From positions 1-40,597 of IMG/VR virus record IMGVR_UViG_3300035698_016543: 40,597 nt of DNA; one strand, 5' to 3'. The position numbers were made by a program, and so were the translations under genes. This DNA is from a virus. Position 1 is the stretch's first letter, and each line of letters opens with the position of its first letter. The notes beneath the pieces are model-generated. The model was not told where the DNA came from, did no database searches, and was given only the letters and a program-made list of their open reading frames with translations. Below, one piece after another: positions 30,815-38,578 of the stretch.

Positions 30815-31243
30815 ATGGCGCATGATGATAGCGGTTTATTCATAGGTATTGAAATTAGAAATATAAAGAGGAATCTCTATATCTATTGTGAAATAGTAGA
30901 GTTGATGCTGGATTATAAGTACACTCTGGTAGTACATATGAGGAATTGGGATAAGTTGAAGAAACACAGACGTATCCTTTGGTGGAACGAGAATACTAAA
31001 AAGATGAAAGTAGAAGTTGATGTGGAAGGTAACACAGGCTACAAAATGATTAACCCTATAATAACAATTTCTTGGAATAATCATCCTAACCATGGGAATA
31101 GAATTGTATCAGAATATTGCTGGAGTGATGCTGGTATGTGCTGTCTGGATACAGAATTCTTAGAGTCACTAAGAGAAGGTCTAAGAAGAGAAGGAAAGGA
31201 ATTACATAAAGAAGCTGTAAAACTTTTCTGGGGGAAGAAATGA
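30815..31243 (+). CDS. Hypothetical protein (142 aa)
   Basis: ATG with AAGGAGA upstream; the end overlaps the second macrodomain start (ATGA). Beta-rich middle (YTLVVHMRNWDKLKKHRRIL). Coupling suggests a shared task with the macrodomain. Confidence 0.6.
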   Translation: MAHDDSGLFIGIEIRNIKRNLYIYCEIVELMLDYKYTLVVHMRNWDKLKKHRRILWWNENTKKMKVEVDVEGNTGYKMINPIITISWNNHPNHGNRIVSEYCWSDAGMCCLDTEFLESLREGLRREGKELHKEAVKLFWGKK

Positions 31244-31677
31244 TTCAATATATAAAGAATCGTAGTATCTTTTTATCAAAAGCACAGACTCTCACAAATC
31301 CTTGTAACTGCATAGGTATAATGGGCAAAGGGCTTGCTTATGAATTTAGGGTGCGATGGCCTGGTATGTTTAAAGACTATGTACGATTATGTAAAAATGG
31401 GAAAACGAAAGTAGGTTATCCATATTTATGCAAATTATCCATTCCTTGGATTCTTAATTTTCCTACTAAAAATACATTAGCCCCCTCACGTATACAATAC
31501 ATTATAGATGGACTAATCCATCTACAAAATTCATATAAAATATGGGGGATTACATCAATTGCTATTCCAGCTCTTGGATGTGGTTACGGTGGATTAGCAT
31601 GGGAAAAAGTAAGAGTTACTATGGTTGAGCATTTAGACAATTTAGATATTCCAGTAGAGATATATGAACCAAAATAA
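31240..31677 (+). CDS. DarG-type macrodomain protein 2
   Basis: 145 aa. Same architecture as the copy at 23537-23968: 'TNPCNCIGIMGKGLAYEFRVRWPGMFKDYVRLCK', 'WILNFPTKNTLAPSR' with the catalytic-type Lys, and 'SIAIPALGCGYGGLAW'. The two copies differ at many surface positions but share all ADP-ribose loop residues, suggesting retained function. Keeping two copies 7.7 kb apart suggests selection, for example against different ADP-ribosylation systems. Confidence 0.88.
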   Translation: MIQYIKNRSIFLSKAQTLTNPCNCIGIMGKGLAYEFRVRWPGMFKDYVRLCKNGKTKVGYPYLCKLSIPWILNFPTKNTLAPSRIQYIIDGLIHLQNSYKIWGITSIAIPALGCGYGGLAWEKVRVTMVEHLDNLDIPVEIYEPK

Positions 31678-31706
31678 AGACTTAGAGAAATTAAGCGAGG
31701 ATTAAA

Positions 31707-32045
31707 ATTAACACATTAAATATATTAGAAAAATACTCTTCTTATATAAAAACAATGGTAAATGCTGAAACGGTTCTGGTAGGAAATCAATATCCAATAC
31801 CTTCACCTTCAATAGCTTCCTATGTAGATGGAGTGATTATCTACGTTTCTGACGAGTCAATAACCTTAAATACATCTAAGAAAAGGATTCATAAATTGTC
31901 TAATAGACTTGAAACATTAAATAAGAGACTGTCATCCAAACCATTTACAGAAAAGGCTCCTAAAGAAATAGTAGACAAGGCTTTAAGAGAAAAGATGGAA
32001 CTGGAGATGAAGATATATTACAATTATAAAGGAGGTTTAAAATGA
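31707..32045 (+). CDS. Hypothetical helical protein, start uncertain
   Basis: 112 aa if begun at ATT (31707), six bases after GCGAGG; 96 aa if begun at the ATG at 31755, which has no ribosome site. The extra residues (NTLNILEKYSSYIKT) look like normal protein. Residues 40-96 of the shorter form are helical coiled coil. The end overlaps the next gene (ATGA). Confidence 0.5.
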   Translation: MNTLNILEKYSSYIKTMVNAETVLVGNQYPIPSPSIASYVDGVIIYVSDESITLNTSKKRIHKLSNRLETLNKRLSSKPFTEKAPKEIVDKALREKMELEMKIYYNYKGGLK

Positions 32046-32218
32046 CTAAAGACAAAATTAAAGATAAACTTATAGTAGCATTTCAATGTCTATACTGTAG
32101 CTATAAAGATACAGTTGAAATAGATGAAAACATTGATATATCAGGTATAAGTATGAAATGTCCAAGATGTAGTAAGATTTCTCCTTTGGGTTATCATCCC
32201 TTATGGAACTCTAAATAA
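32042..32218 (+). CDS. Small zinc-ribbon protein (58 aa)
   Basis: ATG with a strong GGAGG seven bases upstream, overlapping the previous stop. 'FQCLYCSYKDTVEIDENIDI' and 'MKCPRCSKISPLGYHPLW' form a ribbon. Last gene of this operon before a 390-bp repeat region. Confidence 0.65.
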   Translation: MTKDKIKDKLIVAFQCLYCSYKDTVEIDENIDISGISMKCPRCSKISPLGYHPLWNSK

Positions 32219-32299
32219 TATATGGGCATATTAAGTTTACAATAAAAGTATGTTTGTTTACAATAAAACTGTTATAAGTTTACAATACCATGCAATAAG

Positions 32300-32370
32300 C
32301 ATTTCACAACTTTCGTTAGAATAGCCTCCAGTCTATATCAGAATAACCTCCTACCACTGTACAGTATAAA
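32300..32370 (+). repeat. 71-bp twin element, copy 1
   Basis: Shares CATTTCACAACTTTCGTTAG, then TCCAGTCTA, then TG..CAGTATAAA with copy 2 at equal spacing, while the sequence between the boxes differs. Fixed spacing with variable filler suggests protein-binding boxes or a structured RNA. Confidence 0.6.
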
Positions 32371-32415
32371 CCTAAAATCATAGATTGGCTTTTAATATGG
32401 ATCTATGATTTCCCC

Positions 32416-32486
32416 CATTTCACAACTTTCGTTAGACCCCTGTCCAGTCTACATTTGGGTATGGTCGCCCCCGTGTGCAGTATAAA
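32416..32486 (+). repeat. 71-bp twin element, copy 2
   Basis: Same three conserved boxes as copy 1, starting exactly 116 bp later and of the same length; its filler is richer in G and C. Confidence 0.6.
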
Positions 32487-32608
32487 TTGTTTACTTATTT
32501 GATTATAATTTTATTTATTTGATTATAATTTTAAATAATAAATAAATATTTGTTTGAATATAAAGTATTTGTTATATATATATTAAAAGATAATTTTAGG
32601 AGATAAAA

Positions 32609-33406
32609 ATGATTGATATAATCTACAATGAGAACTGTCTTAATACAATGCCAAGAATGCCAGATAATTTTATAGATTTAACGGTAACATCTCCCCCTTA
32701 TGATAACTTGAGAGACTACAAAGGATATTCTTTTGATTTTGAGAGTATAGCTAAAGAGCTGTTTAGAGTAACTAAACTTGGCGGAGTAGTGGTATGGGTA
32801 GTTGGAGATGCTACGATAAAGGGAAGTGAGACTGGAACAAGTTTCAGACAAGCTCTCTATTTCAAAGAGATAGGATTTCATTTACATGATACGATGATTT
32901 ACTCAAAAAAATATCCTGTTCCTAGTGGACCTCGGAAAAGATATTGGCAACAATTCGAATATATGTTTGTCTTAACAAAAAGCAATCCAACAACTTTTAA
33001 TGCTATCCAGGAGAAATGCAAACAAACTGGAAGAATACCATACTCTAAATTTCGATATCCTGATGGTTCCACAAAATTACAAAATTCTATAAAGCCTGTC
33101 AAAGAGACAAAAGTAAAAGGGAATGTATGGCTATATGATGTTGGGTATATGAAATCAACTAGAGACAAAATAGCGTTTCAAATTCCTGCTATATTTCCAG
33201 AAAGACTAGTTGAAGACCACATTGTTTCTTGGAGTAATGAAGGAGACGTAGTTTATGATCCATTAGCAGGTTCTGGTACCACTGGTATAATGGCTTTTAA
33301 GAATAAGAGAAATTTTATCTTGTCAGAAATATCTAAAGAGTATTGTGATATAATATCAAAGAGATTCTTAGATAGATTTAATGTTAATATAGATGTAGTT
33401 AAATAA
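32609..33406 (+). CDS. Site-specific DNA methyltransferase (N4/N6 type)
   Basis: 265 aa, ATG with AGGAGATAAAA upstream. Motif IV 'LTVTSPPYDNLRDY' (SPPY) at about 28-41 precedes motif I 'DVVYDPLAGSGTTGIMAFK' near 212-230, the order of the beta-class N4-cytosine/N6-adenine enzymes. SPPY favours N4-cytosine but does not prove it. No partner restriction enzyme is visible, so this is an orphan methyltransferase, likely for escape from host restriction or for gene control. Confidence 0.9.
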   Translation: MIDIIYNENCLNTMPRMPDNFIDLTVTSPPYDNLRDYKGYSFDFESIAKELFRVTKLGGVVVWVVGDATIKGSETGTSFRQALYFKEIGFHLHDTMIYSKKYPVPSGPRKRYWQQFEYMFVLTKSNPTTFNAIQEKCKQTGRIPYSKFRYPDGSTKLQNSIKPVKETKVKGNVWLYDVGYMKSTRDKIAFQIPAIFPERLVEDHIVSWSNEGDVVYDPLAGSGTTGIMAFKNKRNFILSEISKEYCDIISKRFLDRFNVNIDVVK

Positions 33407-33838
33407 CTATATGTATATAGCTTCTAAAATATTAAAAGGTAATTTTATCATGAGTATTGAGTAGACGGGGCACACCGTGGCGAAAAGACGTTTCGACGCT
33501 TTTTCAAACGTCCCTAATCCGCTTCAGTCGCCTATCTCCGCCATTTGCCGTCGGCACGCCACATCGTCACATCGTCTATCCGTCATAGCGTCAATCGTCT
33601 ATTCATCGCACTCTCCACCATTCGCCGTCCAAACGTTGTATCGCTCATACGTCCATCTATCTTGATCATTACTACTTAAAAATTATTTATCTTCACTATC
33701 ATAATAATCAATACTATCCTACCCTACCCTACCCTACTCAAACGTCCAAACGTCACATCAGCATAGCAGCTTAACGACAAAACGTCACATCGCCAAAACG
33801 TCGGTGGTGGTGATATTGGGATTATAGCGTCATCCTGC

Positions 33839-33979
33839 TGATACCCTATTACCTGATCCCTATTACCTATTACCTGATACCCTATTACCTGATACTTGAT
33901 ACCCTATTACCTGATACTTGATACCCTATTACCTGATACCTGATACCCTATTACCTAATATCCTACCTAATATCCTACC
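33839..33979 (+). repeat. CTATTACCTGATAC tandem repeat array
   Basis: Seven CTATTACC units separated by TGATAC or TGATACTTGATACC, then TAATATCCTACC twice. Near-identical units point to recent slippage. Not a CRISPR: spacers are too short and themselves repeated. Confidence 0.75.
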
Positions 33980-34282
33980 AGCTATAGAAAGACAAATAAA
34001 CGTTCCAACGGATGCCTAATTATAGTCAATTCTGAATAGGAAAAATAGGCCTGGAAACAGCCATTTCAAACGCTTGTAATACTAATGAATAAAGGCTTGA
34101 AGACGATTGACCATTGACAAAAAAAATCCTTGATTATCTATTAGGGTAGTTCTTTGATAAAATCAAGGTAGACAAAGCGTCACAACGTCACTTTGTCCGG
34201 TAGAGTATAGAAATCAATCCCTAGGGTAAGGAAACTATGGATAGGAAAGTATATTTTACTATAACCTTGATACATACCATAT

Positions 34283-34308
34283 CATATAAGGTATTGTACT
34301 ACTCTCTA
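34283..34308 (+). repeat. Inverted repeat, left copy
   Basis: Its reverse complement matches 34823-34848 at 25 of 26 positions (core TAGAGAGTAGTA, then AATACCTTATATG). It lies just upstream of the 34328 gene and next to a TATAAT. Confidence 0.7.
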
Positions 34309-34327
34309 TAATACAGGAGAAACTAAA

Positions 34328-34660
34328 ATGACTAAACAAGAATATATTGATAGCCTATCGAATACTGACAAGGAAACTAAACAAGAATATATTGATAGGA
34401 TAATGAAAAATGGAAAGGAAACTAAAAAGAATAAGTATTATACAGAAAAGGAAAAAGAGAAACTACTAGCTATACAATATCCATATATATATACTCAGTC
34501 AGTCGAAGATATTGATCAAGAGAGAATCAACCAGGGCTTGCTTACCCTAAAAGGCCTTGTACAAGTAAAGGTTGATACAGTCAAGGATATTCTTGACAAG
34601 TACACTATTACTGATTGTATAGACTTAGGATATATCCTTCCTGAAAAAGAAATTGTATAA
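34328..34660 (+). CDS. Hypothetical protein with internal repeat
   Basis: 110 aa, ATG with AGGAGA upstream. The N-terminus holds two copies of a 15-residue unit, TKQEYIDSLSNTDKE then TKQEYIDRIMKNGKE, also a DNA direct repeat. The rest is helical and charged. It sits between the two 26-bp inverted repeats. No family recognised. Confidence 0.6.
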   Translation: MTKQEYIDSLSNTDKETKQEYIDRIMKNGKETKKNKYYTEKEKEKLLAIQYPYIYTQSVEDIDQERINQGLLTLKGLVQVKVDTVKDILDKYTITDCIDLGYILPEKEIV

Positions 34661-34812
34661 TGGATCTAAAATTGTATAATGAACTACAATTCTTGATTAT
34701 AGGCCAGGCTGGTATAGTCAAGGAAACTGAAAAGAGAAAAGGAAAAAGAGATTATAAAGGTAGGAATAGAATAACTAGTTTAATTGTCAAGAAGAGAGAT
34801 TGTTTAAGGTAA
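34660..34812 (+). CDS. Small basic hypothetical protein (50 aa)
   Basis: ATG overlaps the previous stop (TAATG). MDLKLYNELQFLIIGQAGIV then a Lys/Arg-rich tail. No ribosome site of its own; supported only by coupling and an open frame. Confidence 0.4.
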   Translation: MDLKLYNELQFLIIGQAGIVKETEKRKGKRDYKGRNRITSLIVKKRDCLR

Positions 34813-34822
34813 GATATAATAT

Positions 34823-34848
34823 TAGAGAGTAGTATAATACCTTATATG
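34823..34848 (+). repeat. Inverted repeat, right copy
   Basis: Reverse-complement partner of 34283-34308. A partial third copy (ATAAGGTATTAGACTACT) lies at about 35717-35734. Operator sites for a repressor or ends of a small mobile unit are both possible. Confidence 0.7.
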
Positions 34849-34912
34849 GTAAAATAAAGTTTAATACCTTACGTATAGCTCCTTATAATACAATTAAAAA
34901 AGGAGCTATAAA

Positions 34913-35674
34913 ATGAGCTTAACCATTAGTGAATATTTAGCAGTTTCTGAACATAAGGAACTAAAGGTAAAACGTCACATCGCCAAGGAAGCCGAAAGTC
35001 TGAACGACATGGCGACTAAAGGTGGTGGGAATTTCAACCAGAAAAATGATTATAATGCACTTGCTGAACAATTAGCCGCGTGGAGTATGGTTGAACATAA
35101 GAAAAATGGTGAATACCCTGAAAAGATAACACTTGGGGAAAGGACTGTATGGGATCTCCTTAGGCCTAATGAGAAATTTGAAGATATAAAGGAATCAGTA
35201 GTAAATAATCTCGGACATACACTGGTTAACAAGGCAAAGGGCAAAACGACACTTCGACGAATTTCCTTTATAAGTAAAGTTAACCATCAAAAAAGGGCTG
35301 ATAATAAAGGATATATGTATAAATTTTACATTATTCCCCCTAACACAGAAAAAGTTTTGACTCCCGAAGACCTAGCTAAAGAAGTTATAGGTAATGACGC
35401 TTGGATAAAGGAACATCCTGAGAGTGTGGATATAATTGACAAGCTAAAAGGTACAGTAACATATAGAGTACCACAAAAGAAAACTGAAAAGGAAACTGAA
35501 AAGAAAACTGAAAAGAAAACTGAATTATCTAAGGAAGAGACTGAAGCCGTTGGTATGATCGACTATATTCTTGAAGAGAATTCAAAACTCAGATCAACCT
35601 ATAATGTATACAAAGCATTAGGAAAAAGTATAATCGAGATAAAAGAGAAACTACTTGATAAGATAAAGGTATAG
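34913..35674 (+). CDS. Hypothetical protein (253 aa), possible replication-region protein
   Basis: ATG with AAGGAGC upstream. The globular part (1-185) has no recognised motif. A 'KKTEKETEKKTEKKTE' repeat (about 192-207) links to a C-terminal helix. Its codons 20-25 (KRHIAK) lie in an 18-bp stretch, AAAACGTCACATCGCCAA, identical to the iteron-like region at 33779-33796. This hints at a replication role, as initiator genes often contain their own binding site; this is speculative. Confidence 0.6.
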   Translation: MSLTISEYLAVSEHKELKVKRHIAKEAESLNDMATKGGGNFNQKNDYNALAEQLAAWSMVEHKKNGEYPEKITLGERTVWDLLRPNEKFEDIKESVVNNLGHTLVNKAKGKTTLRRISFISKVNHQKRADNKGYMYKFYIIPPNTEKVLTPEDLAKEVIGNDAWIKEHPESVDIIDKLKGTVTYRVPQKKTEKETEKKTEKKTELSKEETEAVGMIDYILEENSKLRSTYNVYKALGKSIIEIKEKLLDKIKV

Positions 35675-35747
35675 TAATAAGAATTTCTAAGGTGAATAAA
35701 ATAAGGAGCTATACATAAGGTATTAGACTACTAAAAGGAGATATACA

Positions 35748-35954
35748 ATGGCTTTGAATGGTATAGGTACTTGGCTACAATACAGAAAAAATAGACCTGT
35801 AACTTTTCCTTATTCTCATTATTATTATATTACTGAGAATATAGCTAAAAAGAGAATAGCAAGAAAAAAGAATTTGACTATATGTGAGCTATTAGAAACG
35901 TTCAATGTGGTAATAGAATATCCTAATGGTAAGGTGGAAGGAAAGAATATATAG
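35748..35954 (+). CDS. Small hypothetical protein (68 aa)
   Basis: ATG with AAAGGAG upstream. 'YYYITENIAKKRIARKKNLTI' is basic and helical. No family recognised. Confidence 0.6.
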   Translation: MALNGIGTWLQYRKNRPVTFPYSHYYYITENIAKKRIARKKNLTICELLETFNVVIEYPNGKVEGKNI

Positions 35955-36037
35955 ACTGTTATAGCTATAGCAGTTTATATGCACATATTAGTATATAGTA
36001 ATATCCTTATACAATCTTTTATAATAGCCTGCTGCGA

Positions 36038-36084
36038 CGGAGTGACGTTTTACCGTTCTGTCGGAAAGGCTTTACGTCATTCCG
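36038..36084. repeat. Long inverted repeat with inner hairpin
   Basis: CGGAGTGACGT (36038-36048) pairs with ACGTCATTCCG (36074-36084) over 11 bp with one G-U; inside, CCG/CGG (36053-36064) makes a second hairpin. It contains TGACGTTTT, the reverse of the AAAACGTCA boxes at 33779 and 34969, so it may bind the same protein. Confidence 0.6.
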
Positions 36085-36119
36085 TTGATATGACGCTCCG
36101 ATACTTCTGTCAATTATAG

Positions 36120-36205
36120 TTAGTTAGGTATAGTTAGAATTATATAGTATGATCCTATAGTTAGGGTTGGATAGTTAGAATAGTTAGGGTTGGATAGTTA
36201 GGTAT
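36120..36205 (+). repeat. TAGTTAG(GG) short tandem repeats
   Basis: ATAGTTAGGGTTGGATAGTT occurs twice within a run of TAGTTAG units, with almost no C. It is the start of the C-poor right end of the window. Confidence 0.6.
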
Positions 36206-36220
36206 ATAAGGAGGTTAGTG

Positions 36221-36496
36221 ATGACTGTTAAGAAGAAGGTGGAAGGTATGAAGGAGAAGATGGAAGAAGTAATCGCTAATGATACCATTAGCCTGGAGGA
36301 GTTAGGTATAGTTTGGGAACTACTGCATTCTGAGTGGATTAGCAGTAGATGTAAGGATGAAGAGTGTGATGGTGATGAATATACTACCAGCTATGAAGAA
36401 GGTGAGAAGATGTTGGAGATAGCTGATAAGTTAGATAGAATCCAGGATACGTTTAGGAGATACCATATCAAGGATGGAATACAGTTAGTTAGATAG
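36221..36496 (+). CDS. Hypothetical protein (91 aa)
   Basis: ATG chosen over the adjacent GTG because AGGAGG is then seven bases upstream. Acidic and helical. No family recognised. First of a series of small genes each with AGGAGGTTA-type sites. Confidence 0.6.
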   Translation: MTVKKKVEGMKEKMEEVIANDTISLEELGIVWELLHSEWISSRCKDEECDGDEYTTSYEEGEKMLEIADKLDRIQDTFRRYHIKDGIQLVR

Positions 36497-36506
36497 GAGG
36501 TTAGTG

Positions 36507-36731
36507 ATGGGTTATATTGAAGATTATACTCGTCTGGTTATGTTACAGAAGAGGGAGGTTAAGATGAATACGTATAGTGAGTTATCTACTGAGATAATGA
36601 AGTGTAAGAATCTTAAAGGAAAGTATACTGTTAAGGCAAATGGGATTGAAGTTAAGGGATTGAAGATGTGCGATGTGGGTATGATAACCGAAGTGTTGGA
36701 GAAGTTTGAAATACCACATATGGTTAGTTAG
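36507..36731 (+). CDS. Hypothetical protein (74 aa)
   Basis: ATG with AGGAGG upstream; an inner ATG at 36564 also has a GGAGG site, so two products are possible. 'KYTVKANGIEVKGLKMCDVGMITEVLEKFEIP' is alpha/beta. Unknown. Confidence 0.6.
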   Translation: MGYIEDYTRLVMLQKREVKMNTYSELSTEIMKCKNLKGKYTVKANGIEVKGLKMCDVGMITEVLEKFEIPHMVS

Positions 36732-36765
36732 AATTATATAGTTAGTTAGATACAAGGGGTTACAT

Positions 36766-36924
36766 ATGATTAGATGTAAGTGTGGAAGAGAATATGATTC
36801 TCTTGATGATTGGAGAACACACAAGGCTATTGTAGGGAATGACATTTGGTTGGGAAGTAACCACAAGCATGATGGGTATATAGAGATGGAGGATGGGAAG
36901 GAAGTTAAGAGAGTTGGGATGTAG
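36766..36924 (+). CDS. Small Cys-His protein (52 aa)
   Basis: MIRCKCGREYDSLDDWRTHK starts like a C2H2-type finger (CxC ... H), with AAGGGG nine bases upstream. A few later His (NHKH) could complete the site. Function unknown. Confidence 0.55.
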   Translation: MIRCKCGREYDSLDDWRTHKAIVGNDIWLGSNHKHDGYIEMEDGKEVKRVGM

Positions 36925-36940
36925 GATAAGGAGGTTAGCG

Positions 36941-37297
36941 ATGTATAAAGTATTAGGGTTGTTAGGATTGGTGATAATATTCATGGTTGTTATGTGGTTT
37001 GTAACTAGTGTGGTTGGTGTTATACATACTGGATATGGTATGGAAGCTGTTAGTGGTATGCTAATCTTACCAGATGTTATCATTGATCTTGACCAGGATA
37101 TGAAGGTTAATGTCTATGATGATGGTATGGTAGTTATAGGATGTAGTTATAGTGTTGAATCTGGGGACACAATAGTAGTTAAAGATGGTAAGATTCATAT
37201 AGTTAAGTATGTTAGTGTTAGCTATGTAGATGGGATTATTACCAGTGTATTTGGATGGTTGCCAGGATTTAAAATAGTTAAGGATGGAGAGGAGTAG
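36941..37297 (+). CDS. Membrane-anchored hypothetical protein (118 aa)
   Basis: ATG with AAGGAGG nine bases upstream, preferred over a longer frame without a ribosome site. Residues 3-27 are a transmembrane helix (VLGLLGLVIIFMVVMWFVTS); the rest is a beta-rich outer or inner domain. Confidence 0.65.
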   Translation: MYKVLGLLGLVIIFMVVMWFVTSVVGVIHTGYGMEAVSGMLILPDVIIDLDQDMKVNVYDDGMVVIGCSYSVESGDTIVVKDGKIHIVKYVSVSYVDGIITSVFGWLPGFKIVKDGEE

Positions 37298-37311
37298 AGA
37301 GGGAGAATAGG

Positions 37312-37656
37312 ATGTTATATCCAGAGTTAGTCAAAGAAAAGAAGAGTAGATTATATGCTATGTTAAAGGTTGGTAATAGGATCCCAGTTAGGGCAAATGG
37401 AGAGAAGAAGATGCGGAAGATAGTTAGGGTTAATCATTCGCGTAAAAGATCTGATGTGATAACGTCTATTACGGTTATATATGGTTATGCTGGGTATGAT
37501 GGTAAGCCTATTATGCATAAGATGGATAGAGTAGATATTATAAACAATGTGTTTGTAGATGGTAGTCCTTATCAATGGTGGTATAATAAGTATTACTTCT
37601 ATCCTACTCATATGGATGGTTATAAGTTTGATATTATAGATAGATGGGAGGAATGA
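37312..37656 (+). CDS. Hypothetical protein (114 aa)
   Basis: ATG with GGGAGAATAGG upstream. Basic N-terminal half, aromatic C-terminal half (YQWWYNKYYFYP). No family recognised. Confidence 0.6.
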   Translation: MLYPELVKEKKSRLYAMLKVGNRIPVRANGEKKMRKIVRVNHSRKRSDVITSITVIYGYAGYDGKPIMHKMDRVDIINNVFVDGSPYQWWYNKYYFYPTHMDGYKFDIIDRWEE

Positions 37657-37660
37657 TAAG

Positions 37661-37999
37661 ATGTGGTCAATAACGTTAGGACAAGAGATGTGGCATAGGT
37701 ATTATAAACTTAAGTGGGATGTAGTAGATGCTATATCAAGGATGGTTGGAGAGGGAGTTGAGGTTGAATTGGTTGGAATTAGATTGTGGGATAGTATTAA
37801 GGTTGATGCTAAGGTAGTAGTGTGTAAGGATGGTATACACACTATGTGGGGTGTATATCTGTGGCAACTTTTGGATGTTAGTACAGTGATTAGGATATTA
37901 AACATAGTAGAGAAGGTTAAAGGTAAGATAGCATTAGGGAAGATAGTTAGAGATGATTTATCTCATGATTTAATTAGGGATGTATTAGGAGGAGGTTAA
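37661..37999 (+). CDS. Hypothetical protein (112 aa)
   Basis: ATG with GGAGG ten bases upstream. Alpha/beta pattern with 'VVCKDGIHTMWGVYLWQLLD'. No family recognised. Confidence 0.6.
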   Translation: MWSITLGQEMWHRYYKLKWDVVDAISRMVGEGVEVELVGIRLWDSIKVDAKVVVCKDGIHTMWGVYLWQLLDVSTVIRILNIVEKVKGKIALGKIVRDDLSHDLIRDVLGGG

Positions 38000-38000
38000 A

Positions 38001-38195
38001 ATGAAAAATGGGTACGAGGAGATGGACAGATTCATGGAGAAGGCTGATAGAGCGGAAGGAGTTAGATCTATTATAGATAGTAGAAAGAAGAATAGGAAGA
38101 TTAGATTAGAATATCTATCGTCTATGTGGGATTGGGTAGATAAGGAGAGAGTGAGACTATTTACTAGTAAATTAGGAGGTTATGATGAAAGTTAG
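38001..38195 (+). CDS. Small helical hypothetical protein (64 aa)
   Basis: ATG with AGGAGG upstream. Charged helix throughout. Its end overlaps the HicB-like gene. Confidence 0.55.
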   Translation: MKNGYEEMDRFMEKADRAEGVRSIIDSRKKNRKIRLEYLSSMWDWVDKERVRLFTSKLGGYDES

Positions 38196-38568
38196 TCTGT
38201 TGGCAGAGTTGATGGCAGTGAGGAAGTATCCTTTTGTAGTGCAAAGAGATGATTCTGGGTATTATATAAGAGTACCAGATTTGAAGGGATATGGTACTAG
38301 CATATCTTCTATTGAAGAGTTAGAAGAGAATGTATATGATGCGAAGTTGTCCTGGATACAAGCATGTCTGGATAAAGGATTAGAAGTTCCTGATGTGAGT
38401 GATATGGATGGTATAGAGAAAAGAAAAAGGGAGTTATATAATATTAATATATATGAAAATGGAAAGGTAGTTAATAGTATCAACGGTTTGACTAGTGTTC
38501 AGATGGCTGACATTAGAAGCTGCCTGATGAGAGAATGTGTTTGTTTTCGTATAGTAGATAGTGAATAA
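38185..38568 (+). CDS. HicB-like protein
   Basis: 127 aa, second of two adjacent ATGs, five bases after AGGAGG. 'KYPFVVQRDDSGYYIRVPDLKGYGTSISSIEELEENVYDAKLSWIQACLDKGLEVP' matches the partial RNase H fold of HicB antitoxins. The C-terminal half is unrelated and lacks a clear ribbon-helix-helix. No HicA toxin (small, dsRBD-like) lies next to it, so it may be a solitary antitoxin used against host HicA, or an adapted relative. Confidence 0.7.
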   Translation: MKVSLLAELMAVRKYPFVVQRDDSGYYIRVPDLKGYGTSISSIEELEENVYDAKLSWIQACLDKGLEVPDVSDMDGIEKRKRELYNINIYENGKVVNSINGLTSVQMADIRSCLMRECVCFRIVDSE

Positions 38569-38578
38569 GGAGGTTAAA

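Larger units (their letters stand above)
32219..32608 (+). repeat. Repeat-rich intergenic control region
   Basis: Contains three GTTTACAATA repeats (about 32235-32290), two 71-bp elements (32300-32370 and 32416-32486) and an 11-bp inverted repeat AAATCATAGAT/ATCTATGATTT between them. It ends with two copies of TTATTTGATTATAATTTTA in very AT-rich DNA just before the methyltransferase ribosome site. No gene seen. The AT-rich end and repeats suit a replication origin or regulatory zone. Confidence 0.6.
33407..34327. repeat. CGTC-rich and CTATTACC tandem-repeat region, possible origin
   Basis: No credible gene in 920 bp. About 33480-33660 and 33740-33830 are unusually C-rich, with over a dozen CGTC (often ACGTCACATCG) in one direction. 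Four TACCC units lie at about 33719-33738. CTATTACC occurs seven times in tandem at 33846-33950. GCGTCACAACGTCAC follows at about 34177. Direct repeats that resemble iterons are typical of replication origins. Confidence 0.6.

Noticed and set aside
33477-33665. 62-codon GTG frame in the CGTC-rich region
   Set aside because: No ribosome site, Ser/His/Arg-rich random-looking product, and fully explained by repeats.
33839-33979. CRISPR array
   Set aside because: Units are 8-22 bp with no unique spacers and no cas genes.
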